Below, piece by piece: positions 18,388 to 29,066 of a DNA stretch of 33,433 nt. The notes under the pieces are model-generated. The model had not been told where the DNA came from and made no database searches. It worked only from the letters and a program-made list of their open reading frames with translations. Each line of letters starts with the position of its first letter. Within the stretch, counting starts at the first letter, position 1. The stretch comes from Gymnopilus junonius (lineage: Eukaryota; Basidiomycota; Agaricomycetes; Agaricales; Galerinaceae), in NCBI GenBank assembly GCA_015501075.1, contig JADNYJ010000349.1, positions 1-33,433 on the forward strand, written 5' to 3'. A program made the position numbers and the translations under genes.

Positions 18388-19028
18388 GCTGCTGTCACTG
18401 TTGTCACTCGATAAGACCGTTGCCGTCATGGGATCCATGCCTAACGGGTTCAGCCACTCAAGTCTGCTTTATGTTTTGCCTCCTTAGTAGTGACAAATCA
18501 TCAAGCTTCCCAGGTTTACGGAATTCCCAGGACCGTGAACATTATTGACAAAGTAAGGACCACAAAGAAGCAGTGGCTACTGACACTGTCAGTTTTTGGC
18601 AAGCTTTCGAGCTGGCTGTCAGACTTTCCCACTATATGTGGGCGAACCACAGCTGGTCTACACTGGGGTTTTATGACAGGTCGTCATTCTGCAAAATACG
18701 TGTTTGGTATCCGGCAGTATGCATTTCCGAAGTTCAGTCCAAGTTCAGTCGGACCTCCTGCGAGAATTCTAACATATAAAATGACAGAATAACACGGGAT
18801 TACGGTGACCTCGTCGATTTATCCTTTACTTAAGTATGAAAACCCTATAAATTTACATTATCTTCCGTTTCCTCCCGATGCGTTTCAGCGCTCATACTAC
18901 CACCAGTTTGAAATCAGCAAGGCTCTGACGATGAAAACGACCTTTTAATTGTCTATCAACACATAAAAAGTGAGTACGAATCATCACGCATCTGCATGGC
19001 GGTTCAGATAATAGATATTCACCTTTCT
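18388..19028. other. intergenic, no gene recognised
   Basis: About 640 bases between the hAT-like insertion and the 3' end of the flavin monooxygenase gene. Before the insertion this was probably the upstream regulatory region of the P450 gene. The plus-strand frame at 18490-18792 has no recognisable content. Confidence 0.4.
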
Positions 19029-21125
19029 TTAGGACCAAAACACTTTCTGCCTGTACATGCTCAATCCTTCTGTACTCGTACATATGGCACCAATGACACC
19101 GTCTGGTCTTATGAGAACAACTTTGGACCCTTGATACGCAAGGTAATGGCGGTATGCATAACCAGCGCTGTCCTGGAGGAAGAGAAGTTCGTCTCTGCCC
19201 GCGAGACCGTCGGAGTCAGGTTTGGAAATGCGAGGGAAGACTACAACAAAGTTACATGTTCCAACAGGAAATGACCTCACTGCCTCGAGGAGTAGGGCGT
19301 CCGCTTGAGCGTCCTGCGTGAAAATAAGGGCCGTATGTTTTGAACAAGTGAGTATCTCGAACACTGAAGTTATGAGGCCGTTCTTGATGTTTACCAAGCC
19401 AGGTGCCTCCGGTACTCTATCGCCAGCATGGATATCGCCTTTTTCTGCCCCATAAGCTCCAGCTGATGTAACAAGGTTTTTCCTGGGTTCGACACTCAAT
19501 ACATCCTCATTGACGACGATTGAACTCCAGCGATAGTTGACACCAAATTGTCTTATGTCTGGTGTCCTTGTAGCAGGAGCCGACGTAATACTGTTTCCCA
19601 AAATTCGGTCGAGGATTCCAGTCGAAATGTTGAGCATCTCTTCGATGACGGGGCGTCTTTCTTCATTATAACGTCTCTAGAAGTGAAGGGGGTGCGAGCC
19701 CCCGTTCGACGAGACCGAGTTTCCAGGAGAGGTTCATCTGTTTGAAGGCTCAGTAATCCCTTTATCTCAGTGATGATAATGCTTACCGCGTCTTGGATAC
19801 AGGATGTAATCCCTTGACCACCGCTGGAGCTATGAATATGTGCAGCATCTAGGACAAATCAATATCTATTCATTCTGTAAAGGAGTGTATGTACCGCCTA
19901 TGATGAAGACTCTACGATCCGAGAATTTGTTGGCCATACGGATGTTAGGTCTAGGCAAATCCGAAAATCATCAACCCGGCGACCTTCAGACACAAATGGA
20001 AACCATCCTACCTCCATTCCTCGATTGTGACTAACTCGCCGAACTTGATGTCTTCTCTTCTGGTGGCTTTGATGATATGGTTGAGCAGTGCGCCTCGATC
20101 GGAAAGTAACTGGTCGACGTCGACATCTGTTCCACCAACAACGTACTGGAAAAGAGACTTGCTGTGTTCAACGGGTCTTAGTCCAACCCCGTCACGGCCA
20201 ATATCTCCCCACCGATGAGAATACTGGACGACGTTAATATCAAATTATTGTGCTGATTCAATATTCATTACCTCTCTATCAAGGCCTTCTATAATGTGAA
20301 TGTCGCCATTTATGAATCGTTGTTTGTCCCTCGTCTCTCCGTCATAAGAGAAACCTGCTAATTTCCGAACCACACCTTTACCAACATGAGTTTCAGAACT
20401 AAATCTGCACCTATGCCCTTACCTTTGGCTCCGTCCGCCCCGATAACCCAACCATACTCACACAATTCCTCGGTCTGACGTTCATTCTCATCTCGACGGA
20501 TGCGAACAGTTACCCCTTTATCTGTTTGTTCAAAGCCCGTCAATATCAGTCCGGACTCAACCTTAAGTCCGAATCGATCTTGCAAGTGCAATCGTAAGAC
20601 ACTTTCTGCTTTATCTTGGCCAATCATCACAAGGTCAGGCTGAAAGGTGAAAATATGACCTGTGTTAATAACCACCTTACAGTCGCAGAAAATTGGAGGA
20701 CGACTTACATATGGGATATCAGGCGAAGCTTTTCCATGACTGACATGATCCCATACTTTGTCGGGCTTTTCACCATTGTGGAATACGATCTTCTGAAATG
20801 GGCCTGCCCAGCTCAGCATGTCTGGAAGAATGCCAAGCAGCCCATACAATTCTAACGCACGAGGCTGCCGACCGTAAGTCAGTTCAGTGCTAAGGATGAA
20901 TGTAACACTAACCTGGATAGCGGCTCCTCGTTGTCCGAGTTGAGGACTTTGTAACTTGTCTATGATTCTGACCTCTATGCCATTCTGCAAGAGTGCAAGA
21001 GCGAGGGCAAGACCCGAAGGTCCAGCTCCAACCTAAATTATTGTCGAAGTCAGTTTGCACATTTCATTTCAGCTTGCTAAAACCCTTACAATTAAGATAC
21101 GAGGAGTCGACTTTGTAGGAGCCAT
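19029..21125 (-). pseudogene. FAD-dependent aromatic monooxygenase (PheA/TfdB type) with one apparent frameshift
   Basis: Exons in coding order: 21125-21090, 21032-20913, 20864-20709, 20639-20423, 20375-20272, 20223-20012, 19950-19895, 19848-19787, 19737-19029. All introns are GT-AG, 46-69 nt. The first 321 codons read cleanly. They include the FAD Rossmann motif V-G-A-G-P-S-G (about 13-19), G-A-D-G-A-K-G (the usual following Ser is Gly), and G-D-A-A-H-I-H-S-S-S-G-G-Q-G with Q-D-A-M-N-L-S-W-K-L. A thioredoxin-like C-terminus with V-L-I-R-P-D-G-V-I-G-A completes the family architecture. Such enzymes hydroxylate phenolic rings using NADPH and oxygen. In exon 9, after about residue 343 (L-L-E-T), one extra T at 19670/19671 shifts the frame. 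The conserved Y-N-E-E-R-R-P continuation is intact one frame over. It is either a recent null allele or a base error. Without it the protein would be about 556 residues. Two introns (20865-20912, 20640-20708) are multiples of three and lack stops. Confidence 0.85.
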
Positions 21126-21153
21126 GTAGATTTGTCGTATCGTCTCCTGATTG

Positions 21154-21159
21154 TTTATA
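21154..21159 (-). promoter_or_regulatory. possible TATA element of the flavin monooxygenase gene
   Basis: TATAAA on the minus strand, 28 bases before the ATG at 21125. The spacing would leave almost no 5' leader, so this is tentative. Confidence 0.25.
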
Positions 21160-21968
21160 AGTAGTCTCTCACGGAGATTGTATGAGGGAAAGGCTATGTT
21201 TCTGTTTCTCGGCACTTCCTGACTGAGTAGCACAATAATATGGCTTTATCACACCGTATCATCTGGCTAAAGCTGATCTGATACATTTGGCAAGACAGGA
21301 AGATGAGTCAGGTTGAAAATTTGATTCCCTTATTCCAGGCTCAAAATAAAATGGGGTGTTGGAGAGCGTTTGTGGAACTCCGAACTCCTGATAGAAAGAC
21401 AGTCCTCTCACCGCATCATACTGTTATGGGGTATCTGTGGCAGCTTTGGAATTAGCCTGACATGGAACCAAAGTCCTGCTGAGACGTTCAGACCATATTC
21501 AATGAATGCCGTTGAACTTCCTCTGAACTTTATCTATTATTGACGCGTATCTTGCGAGCGCCAGACCCCAGTCACCCAACTATCATTGACACTTCCATAA
21601 CGACTTTGCTCTTTTATTCTTATGGGGACTATCTCAATGGAAGTATCCCTCATGACAATTAGAACAGCAAGAAGGTGACATCGTCCATGATATTTCTCTA
21701 GCTCCTCCTCCTATCAAATCTTATACTTGCCTGGTAGAAGGTTGATGTCGTAAAGTACCATCTGCCACTGTTAAACTAGTACTCATGCTGAAGAAATACC
21801 TTTGAGGGCAGCTTGCAAGCTGTTATTCATCCTTAGGCCAGGAGATGTCTTTGGTTCTTTAAAGCACCATACCCGATAAAAGGATCTGTGGCATTGTGAA
21901 ATTTTATTTGAAAGGGCGACAAGAGTTTAACCTCGTGAGTGGTGTAATTTACCTATTGATAAGCGCTG
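21160..21968. other. intergenic, no gene recognised
   Basis: About 800 bases between the flavin monooxygenase start and the chromovirus LTR. It should contain the monooxygenase promoter. I find no coding content on either strand. Confidence 0.4.
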
Positions 21969-22333
21969 TGTGACGTCGAGTAACGATCCGTGATGGGAGT
22001 CGGCGGGTCGAACGAGGCGGCACACGGTGAGAGGTAAGTTGAGAGGTTGAGAGTCAAGACAGCTTAATGTATACTGTATTCACTGCGGGTCTTGGTAGTA
22101 CATACAAGACAGTATTTATATGTTCTCGGTACCTACTATGACTAGAACTTTGAGTCAAGTAAGAATCAGTAAACTAGTTAATACAAGTCAGGTGAATAAG
22201 AAATGATTCGTTATGAGTTATTTAATACGGAGACGAAAAAGAAACAAGTCATTTATATAAACTACAATAAGAGAGACACGCGTTCACGAAGATAAGATAA
22301 GGGATTTGATTTGATGGTCACGTATTTGCCACA
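21969..22333 (-). repeat. 3' long terminal repeat
   Basis: 365 bp, TGTG...CACA ends. In the direction of transcription this is the downstream LTR. A purine-rich tract ending GGAGGGCGTA abuts it on the inner side (22334-22346), as expected of a polypurine primer site. Confidence 0.93.
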
Positions 22334-22370
22334 TACGCCCTCCGAGGATTCCAGAAGAATTCTCAAACAG

Positions 22371-23237
22371 TCATGGCCGAATCTCCGGAGGATTCGTCGT
22401 CATCGTCAATACGTTTGGTGGGAGGAGACGAGCAGGTACTCGGTGGGAGCTTGTCGACGATCCGAGCGGAACACAGGGAGCGGGAATGATTGACGGATTT
22501 GGTGTGCTGATGACTATAAATAGAAGGTGGCTGGAAAGAAGGTTCGATCTTCTGTACATCGGTGAGAATATCACGAAGAACGCGTTGTTGACGGTAGGGC
22601 GTGTTGCGAAATCGAGGATAGTTGGGTTTGAAGGTCTTCCACCCGATGAGGAGGGATCTATATTAAAATCCGCGAAGGTAACACCTGTGCCGATGATATA
22701 TGGAATGTTGGTAGAGAAGTCGAACGTGGCAAAGCGTTTGTTGGATGTGTTGTGGGAGTTAAAGGCTTCGGCAAACTCGTGATAACTGCCAGGGATGAGG
22801 TTAGGATTAAATCGTCCTGTTCGAATGCATTTGTCAGTAACCACGAAGTGAGCAATCTGTCCGAGGTGATAGATGCGGTAACAGTGTGTAATAGGATCAA
22901 GGACTCGGATAGAGTATGATGTCCTGAGAAATAGAGCGTGTTCGACGGTAGGGTATTTATTTGCAGTGCGGTGAAGGTGCTTAGCCTTTTCGGCGGCGAA
23001 GTCGGAGTAAGTAACTTCGGGGGTTGCTTTAGGCAGAGGGGGAGCGAGGAGAGGGTTGGATGCGAGTTCTTGCTCGATGGTAGTGATTGGAGGGAGCGGA
23101 CTAAAAAGAAGGGAGTCAGAGATATTATTGGCCACAGTGGTAAGGTCGGAAATGACAGAAGAAGGGGTCGGCGCGATAGGACGAGGGGTGTCAAGACGGA
23201 ATTCAGGATTGATCTTGTGGAATTTGAGGGTTTCCAT
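22371..23237 (-). CDS. accessory ORF of the chromovirus, next to the 3' LTR (288 aa)
   Basis: An uninterrupted frame from ATG to TGA, lying between the chromodomain and the 3' LTR, where most Ty3/gypsy elements have nothing. Residues 1-75 are Pro/Thr/Ser-rich. A folded-looking domain runs from about 80 to 215, with K-Y-P-T-V-E-H-A-L-F-L-R, S-I-R-V-L-D-P, H-C-Y-R-I-Y-H, H-F-V-V-T-D and G-R-F-N-P. The last 50 residues are again low-complexity. No enzyme motif, zinc finger or membrane helix is evident. The first part of the domain resembles two modules found upstream of the protease in the same element. It is the only long protein of this element without frameshifts. Function unknown. Confidence 0.7.
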   Translation of the reverse strand: METLKFHKINPEFRLDTPRPIAPTPSSVISDLTTVANNISDSLLFSPLPPITTIEQELASNPLLAPPLPKATPEVTYSDFAAEKAKHLHRTANKYPTVEHALFLRTSYSIRVLDPITHCYRIYHLGQIAHFVVTDKCIRTGRFNPNLIPGSYHEFAEAFNSHNTSNKRFATFDFSTNIPYIIGTGVTFADFNIDPSSSGGRPSNPTILDFATRPTVNNAFFVIFSPMYRRSNLLSSHLLFIVISTPNPSIIPAPCVPLGSSTSSHRVPARLLPPNVLTMTTNPPEIRP

Positions 23238-23389
23238 AATGAAGAGGAGGATGATTTGAATAGAGAGAAGTATTGTGAATATGATGGAGAGCTCAGAAAA
23301 TGGAACTCTGGGGAGGAAGTGGAGAAACTGAAGTAGTACTTATACTAAAAAATAAGGGAAGTTCTGAAAATGGTTAAACAAAAGTTTGG

Positions 23390-24916
23390 GGGTCATTTGA
23401 GGGTGGTCTTCCGGTTCCGGGAGGTAGGTTATTAATTGACTCGACGCCAAGCAGGTCGAGATATTCATTTGTAACATTGAGGTGTTCAATTTGGGAGTAA
23501 GGAAGCCAGGTGACGTCTCCAGCTTTCCATTTGATTTCGAAAACTGAGTCAATTTTTGATCCTGCATGCGATAGGATTTTTTCAACGGCCCATTCGGACT
23601 CAGGGAGGAATTTTCGAGGCTATATTCATCAAAACTTCGCCCAGGAAATAGGCGATCGTCATTAGGAATATGAATCCTAAGTAAGGAAGCATGAAAGACA
23701 TTATGAACGCCTCTCTGTTTGAGGTAACTCGGAAGTTCAATCCGAAAGGACTGGTTTTTGAAATCTTGAACTATCCTATATGGTCCAATAAATTTGGGGA
23801 CCAATTTGCAAGCAAGTCCCTTAGGGAATGATATATTCTTTGTGGAGATATAAATGAGATCTCCTTCGGAAAAAGGGGCTAATTGCCTTTTCTTATTTGC
23901 TTCTCGCGTTTGCTTGACTCGAGCTGCTAATATACTGTCATGTGCAGAAATTAGGGCAAGCTTTCGTTGCAAGCAAAGTTTCTAATGGATGGATATTCTT
24001 CTTTATTTGCAGAATTCCAAATCATTGAGGGAGCATCCATCCTGTATTCAAGAAGAATGGCCATATCCCGTACTTTCGGATCGGCAGAGTTGATTGCAAA
24101 TTCTATACTAGGTAATTTGCTAACCCAATCGGTCTGCTTCTCATTTACATACTGACACAACATCTGTATAATTGTTTGGCTCACTTGTTCCATTGATCCA
24201 TTGGTCTCCAGATGATAAATACTTGACATTTTAAGTCAGGTGCCAATTAATTGATTAAGGTGAGTCCAAAATGTACTCGTAAAGAGTACGTCTCTATCAC
24301 TAATAATATTCTTTGGTAGTCCATGTAATTTATAGACGTGCTCGAACATCAGTTCAGCAACTTGACGAGAAGTATAATTAATTCGGCTAGGTACTAGGTG
24401 TACCATAGCGGTCATCAGACAAATAATGACGGTGATCGAGTCAAAAGTCCCATCCCTATTTTTGGATTCAGGTAAGGGTCCCACAAAATCTACGCCAATT
24501 GACTCCCAGGGAGTTCCAGGCACTGGTAACGGGTTCAATAACCCATAAGGTTTCTGGTTTGAGGGTTTGCTCCGCTTACAAGTTATGCACGAAGAGCAGA
24601 ATACTTCTGTATCGGCTGCAATTGTTTTCCACCACACATGATCTCTTAGATAAGTAAGAGTTTTAGTAGTTCCTAGATGTGCCAAAAGCGAATGTGCTTC
24701 GGAAATCAATATTTCTCGAGCACTGTGTCCATCAATAATAATATTAGGGATACAGAGCATTTTTCTGCCATTTGAACGAAGGTAAATAAGTCCGTTTTCC
24801 ACTGCAAAATTCGCAAATGAACTTGGTTGATCCATAATTTTCTTATAAAACAGATCAGTTGAGTATTTGAATTTGAGTTCTTTTTCCAGGTCTATTCCTG
24901 ATTCAGATTGCGACAC
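23390..24916 (-). pseudogene. integrase with GPY/F motif and chromodomain (frameshifted)
   Basis: From 24916 to 24236 an open frame carries the zinc-binding part (H-S-L-L-A-H-L-G, then C-S-S-C-x-x-C-K) and the catalytic core, with Asp in G-V-D-F-V-G-P and in I-S-D-R-D. After a frame change the third acidic residue is seen in T-N-G-S-M-E-Q (about 24180-24205). From 23972 another frame gives the K-F-I-G-P-Y-R-I motif and F-H-A-S-L-L. One more shift near 23600 leads to a chromodomain with E-W-A-V-E-K-I-L, F-E-I-K-W-K and V-T-W-L-P-Y (about 23430-23600). The integrase inserts the cDNA; chromodomains steer insertion to marked chromatin. Catalytic residues remain but no single frame encodes the enzyme. 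Confidence 0.85.
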
Positions 24917-25390
24917 TACTGATAGGAGTGAGGTGTCCTGAGCTGCAAGCTCAGTTCTAATATCTTGAATGGGCTCGCGATCCTCGTGATGCGCATTGTC
25001 GGTCTCGAGCTCCTGTGGCTCCGGATCAGATTTATTTTTGGATCCCTTACTATTTTTGGATCCCGCTTTCTTGGCTGTTTTGCGAGATTTAGGTTTTGGT
25101 GGTACCTTCCTGCCCTCCTTTCGTTCTACAGGGCCGTTAAGAAGAAATGCTCTTTTACTCGGGCTGCAAATTCCTTAGAAGTTTCGGCTCGACCAGTTCA
25201 GCTGGTAAAGGCTTCTGCCGCGGCTTTCTTTGAACTGCTACTTTAGCTTCAATGCCCGCTAACAACGGCATAATAAAATCTTCGACAATGTTGACGTCAT
25301 CATTGACGATGTCAAAGTACGTATATTCGCTCAGAGCACGTACTGTACCCGGGCTATCATTAGAATAGAGCCATGATAAGGCATCGGCAA

Positions 25391-26640
25391 CTACATTATC
25401 CGAGCCGGGTACATAGATAACTTCGAATGTAAATTCACTAATTTTCTCAATCCACCGAGCCTGTCGACCTGACAGGTTTTCTGCTTTAATAAATGAATTA
25501 AACCCTTATGGTCAGTTATCCATTTAAAGTTAGCACCCTGTAAAATATCACGGTGCCTTAGCATAGTTTCTACCCCAGCAAGCATTTCAATTTCATGTAC
25601 TGGGTAGTTCTGCTGGGCAGATTTAATTTAGCTGAATAAAATGCGGCTATCCGCGCGTGGTCTTCCACTCTGGTCCTTGACTAATTAAGCCAGCTATACC
25701 CGTAGAACATCCGTCAGTGACCATCCAGATCTGGGTGCATCTTTTGAATAATTCAAAGGTACCCGATGATGGTCACGCCCCTTGAAACAAGGCGCTTAAC
25801 TTTTCAAATGCACGTTGCTCAGTGTATCCCCAACGGAAAGACACTGTATCACCTGTCAATCCATGTAGAACACCCATGGGGATGCGGACATTTGGGATAT
25901 CATCCGCGAGATATCCAACCGACCCTAGAAATCCGGAGCAGATCTCTATTAGTCGGAGTTTTCCAGTTAAGGACGGAATCGACCTTATCTGGGTCCATTC
26001 TAATTCCATTATCGGTAACCAAGCATCCGAGAATTTTAAGGACTGGCTTGAGAAAATGAAGTTTATTTTTACTGAGGTATAGTTTTTTCCTCGGTAAGAA
26101 CGTCAATAATGGTTTTGACATGCTGTATATGCTCCTCAAGTGAGTCTGAATAGATGACAATGTCATCTAAATAAATATCCATAAATTTTCCAATGTAAGG
26201 TGAAAAGATATGGTTCATTAAAGCTTGATAGGTGGCTGGTGCATTACAGTCACCAATCTGAATTACTTGACTGATCATATTTCCATCAGGTGTAGTGACA
26301 GCAGTTCACTCTACATGTTCTGGAATGATTCTAATTTGTTCATATGCATCTTTGCCATCCATAGAAGATCGATATTTATGACTAGCTGCCCTCCGCAATA
26401 TTCCCTCGGATCTGGGAGCGGTGATGTCAATTTATAAGTATTATCATTACGTGCCCGAAGATCTATTACTGTCCGAAGGGTGGGCGCTTCTCCCGCGGCA
26501 CGTGGCTTCGGAATCAAAAGCATAGGAACAGTGTTTCGAGAACTGGTAATTTTCCAGCATCCAGATCGGAGGTAAGCTTCTCCTTTTCGACCCATTGGCT
26601 TCGCAATGCCTCTGGAACAGCGTGATGGGCCCAGGGGTAA
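25391..26640 (-). pseudogene. reverse transcriptase and RNase H (frameshifted)
   Basis: Reverse transcriptase runs from about 26640 to 25770 in several frames: a conserved V-P-M-L-L-I-P-K-P block, V-I-D-L-R-A-R-N-D-N-T, then the active-site Y-L-D-D at 26173-26162 followed by I-V-I-Y-S, and later I-L-G-C-L-V and the E-Q-R-A-F-E-K-L segment. RNase H follows (about 25720-25391), with Asp in T-D-G-C-S, Glu in V-H-E-I-E-M-L and Asp in W-I-T-D-H-K. All catalytic residues I can locate are present. At least four frame changes or stops break the reading frame, so the copy is inactive unless these are sequence errors. Confidence 0.87.
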
Positions 26641-26652
26641 ATTCTTTCCTCA

Positions 26653-27356
26653 TTAATTCAGAGGAATAGAATGGATTATTTGCCCTGAATGGAGGTAATT
26701 CCTGTCTCTTAGCTGTTTTACAGAGTGGTAAGCATACTCCATTAAGTTCTCGGCCCCTTCAATATTTAGTGTAGTTATTTCAGCAGCCCGAGAGGAGAGA
26801 GTAGTTACTCCTGAACCTTGAATGGGTTTGTGATTCATCACATCCTATAACAACTCGAGCAGGATTTAATCAGCACATGCTCGATGTTGGTAAAACCAAG
26901 GTGTACCTAGAATAATATCATAGGTAGACATGTTAATAATATCAAAGTACCGATTTTCGTTAATTTTTTCATACTGGAATCGGGCTTTAGTTCCAGAATT
27001 TATCTTGGACCGAGATCCTTGGACTGCAAGTTGAAGTCCTAATGGAGCATCAAAATTTTAATTTTATCAACCTTAAGTTGGTCTGCTAGATTGGAAGACA
27101 AAAAATCTCCTAAGAACCAGAGTCGAGCAGAGCTCGAGCTGGATGTCCATTAATTTTTACAGTAATGACAACCGGCTTTGGAATGGCTCGTTTGAGTTTT
27201 TACTTGAGCAGCATTCCGTTGAACTGTTGGGTAAGTTCCTCGCGGAATTTGAATTCCATGGAGATGAAGTACATCCTCAATGACGACTTCTTCTTCCTTT
27301 TCAAGAAGTCCATGTCGTGGAGTACTTCTAAAGGATGCCGAAAGTTCTTCAAGCAT
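26653..27356 (-). pseudogene. retropepsin-like protease region (frameshifted)
   Basis: A linker (27356-27150) leads into V-V-I-T-V-K-I-N-G and A-L-L-D-S-G-S, the aspartic protease active-site loop (about 27110-27170). A stop follows at once and the usual continuation is in another frame. The flap-side end I-I-L-G-T-P-W-F is recognisable at about 26890-26925. The enzyme would process the gag-pol polyprotein. It is broken at the residue after the catalytic D-S-G triad. Confidence 0.75.
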
Positions 27357-27376
27357 CTCTTCTCGTTCTTCTCCTA

Positions 27377-28049
27377 TTAATTCATCGTCATCATCTGGTG
27401 GATCCCAAATGAGTTTCGGCTCTTCCGGAGAGAGATCATTGTATTCTCCTCTTCCAAACGAAACCTTTCATTCTGATACCAGTTTCCAATGTCAAAACCT
27501 GCACTTTCAATTTCAGGTCTCCAAATAATAGTCAGCCAACCAGTTCTATTATTTTTTATAAGAAATTCATCGGTTTTATCCCAGTTAATTTTAACTGAAA
27601 AGGTTGTTAATTCTCTCTCAGAGTAAGGATCGTCATTTATAAATGGTCTAAACTGCTGAAGAGCATGTTCAATTCCTTCCTCAATTGCTCGACCCATGGG
27701 AGAGTGGTCCATAAACTCCCATGACGGATCAAGTTCCATTCTTGCTGCTTCGGCACATCGTCTACCATATTCTGCGAGCAATACAGAAATCATTTTTACG
27801 AAGCTTCTGAGCTTCGAAATAGGTAGTAACTTTTAATTTACGGTCCCAAACTGAGTACAGTTCGGAGTTCACACGCTTGACAGTGAACCGATTTCCGACC
27901 GTTTGCCCCAATTGTGTATCAGTGGGATAGGGTGCACCTAATTCTAATAATTGTTCAGCCTTGGAGGCTAACAAGTCAGGTAATAACCTTTCAGCGCGAA
28001 TAGTTTGACCATTACGGCCTCGTTCCCATTCCAATTCTTCAGCGGACAT
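27377..28049 (-). pseudogene. chromovirus accessory unit, copy 2 (modules D2 and M2)
   Basis: Two overlapping open frames, 28049-27762 and 27793-27377, sit between gag and protease. The first (module D2) has A-P-Y-P-T-D, G-N-R-F, L-Y-S-V-W-D-R. The second (module M2) has E-E-G-I-E, T-F-S-V, W-L-T-I-I-W and F-D-I-G-N-W-Y. They overlap by 32 bases in different frames; because D2 homology fades exactly there, I read this as a frameshift in what was one protein. The same module order recurs upstream at 29032-28283. I recognise no known domain. The stretch leads into the protease linker, so it may once have been the N-terminal part of the pol protein. Confidence 0.55.
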
Positions 28050-28282
28050 AGGCGCTGACTCGGATCCGGCGCTTCTAGATCATTGGTGCTAATTTATCAC
28101 CACTACGTATTCGATCATGATCAAGCGTGTCAAGCGGCTATTTTTGCCCGTGACATATGACAAGATCTCCGAGGATCCATCCTGCTGCTCATTTTGAAGA
28201 GGGGTGTGCCCAGGATGTCCATCACTATCAGTAAGAATGATGTTGGTAGTATACTCGGTGCAGACACTGGAATTCGCTTTGT

Positions 28283-29032
28283 TCACCGCCATCCCGAGCT
28301 TCGGAATTCTGAAGTTGATCCGAAGTTTCTTCCGGTTCGGAAGGTGGAGTCGGAGCAGCGGTGGACGTGGGGCTCGGCCCAAGTTCTAGACCGATACCTG
28401 TGAATGTAGTACCACCATCCGAGGTCGAAGAAGGGATTAGTTAGCTTTGTTTTAGCAATGATTAGAGGTTGATCAGGAAAATCATGGTCATGGATATGGT
28501 AGGAAATTTTACTACATGAGACTACATCAAACCTGTCTTCATCACAGGTAGTCGGCAAATATGAGGGGTATAATTCCCTGATGCCGCTTTGGAGGACAAT
28601 CTCGCGTTAAAGATGTAAGGTTCTCCCATTACACAGGATATTAGTATAATCTTTGGAATACTGGAAATGGCTTGCTAACTGATTACAATACCAGTCGCAG
28701 AGTGAAAATCTCTGATCGGTTAATGCGTTGATATGAATATCTGTCATAAGAAGCCGATACCGATCATAAATATAGTACATCTGGGCGGGTCCTCGTAATA
28801 TGTAGAATCTATTAAGCACAGTTCGGTGCGTAACAAAATCACTATCTCCTGGATATGGCTGGTGTTTGTCCAGTATCCATTGTCCATATAGTGCTAGTGC
28901 ATCACCAAGACACCGACGCCGTGGTAAATCTGGCCTATACTCGGTGTACGGCGGCGGCGCAATTATAGAATAAGCGCCGTGAGGCATTTGACTTGGAATA
29001 AACTCGATCATACTTGACTCGAGGTTATCCAA
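28283..29032 (-). pseudogene. chromovirus accessory unit, copy 1 (modules D1 and M1)
   Basis: An open frame at 29032-28607 (module D1) has Q-P-Y-P-G-D, L-N-R-F, M-Y-Y-I-Y-D-R and R-F-S-L-C-D-W-Y. After a break, 28558-28283 (module M1) has R-F-D-V-V, P-L-I-I-A and F-F-D-L-G-W-W-Y. It lies directly after the gag zinc knuckle. The parallel with the D2-M2 unit downstream, in order and in spacing, indicates an old tandem duplication. No known domain is recognised. Confidence 0.5.
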
Positions 29033-29066
29033 TATTTCTACCTCGTCATTAGATTGGTCTTCGGAT

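Noticed and set aside
18490..18792. 100-codon plus-strand frame
   Set aside because: No family resemblance, no splice context, and it lies in the displaced P450 upstream region.
20640..20708. Reading through the 69-nt stop-free stretch in the flavin monooxygenase
   Set aside because: It is in frame, but it begins GTAAGT and ends TTTCAG. Removing it brings P-D-I-P-Y next to P-D-L-V-M-I-G-Q-D, as the family pattern expects.
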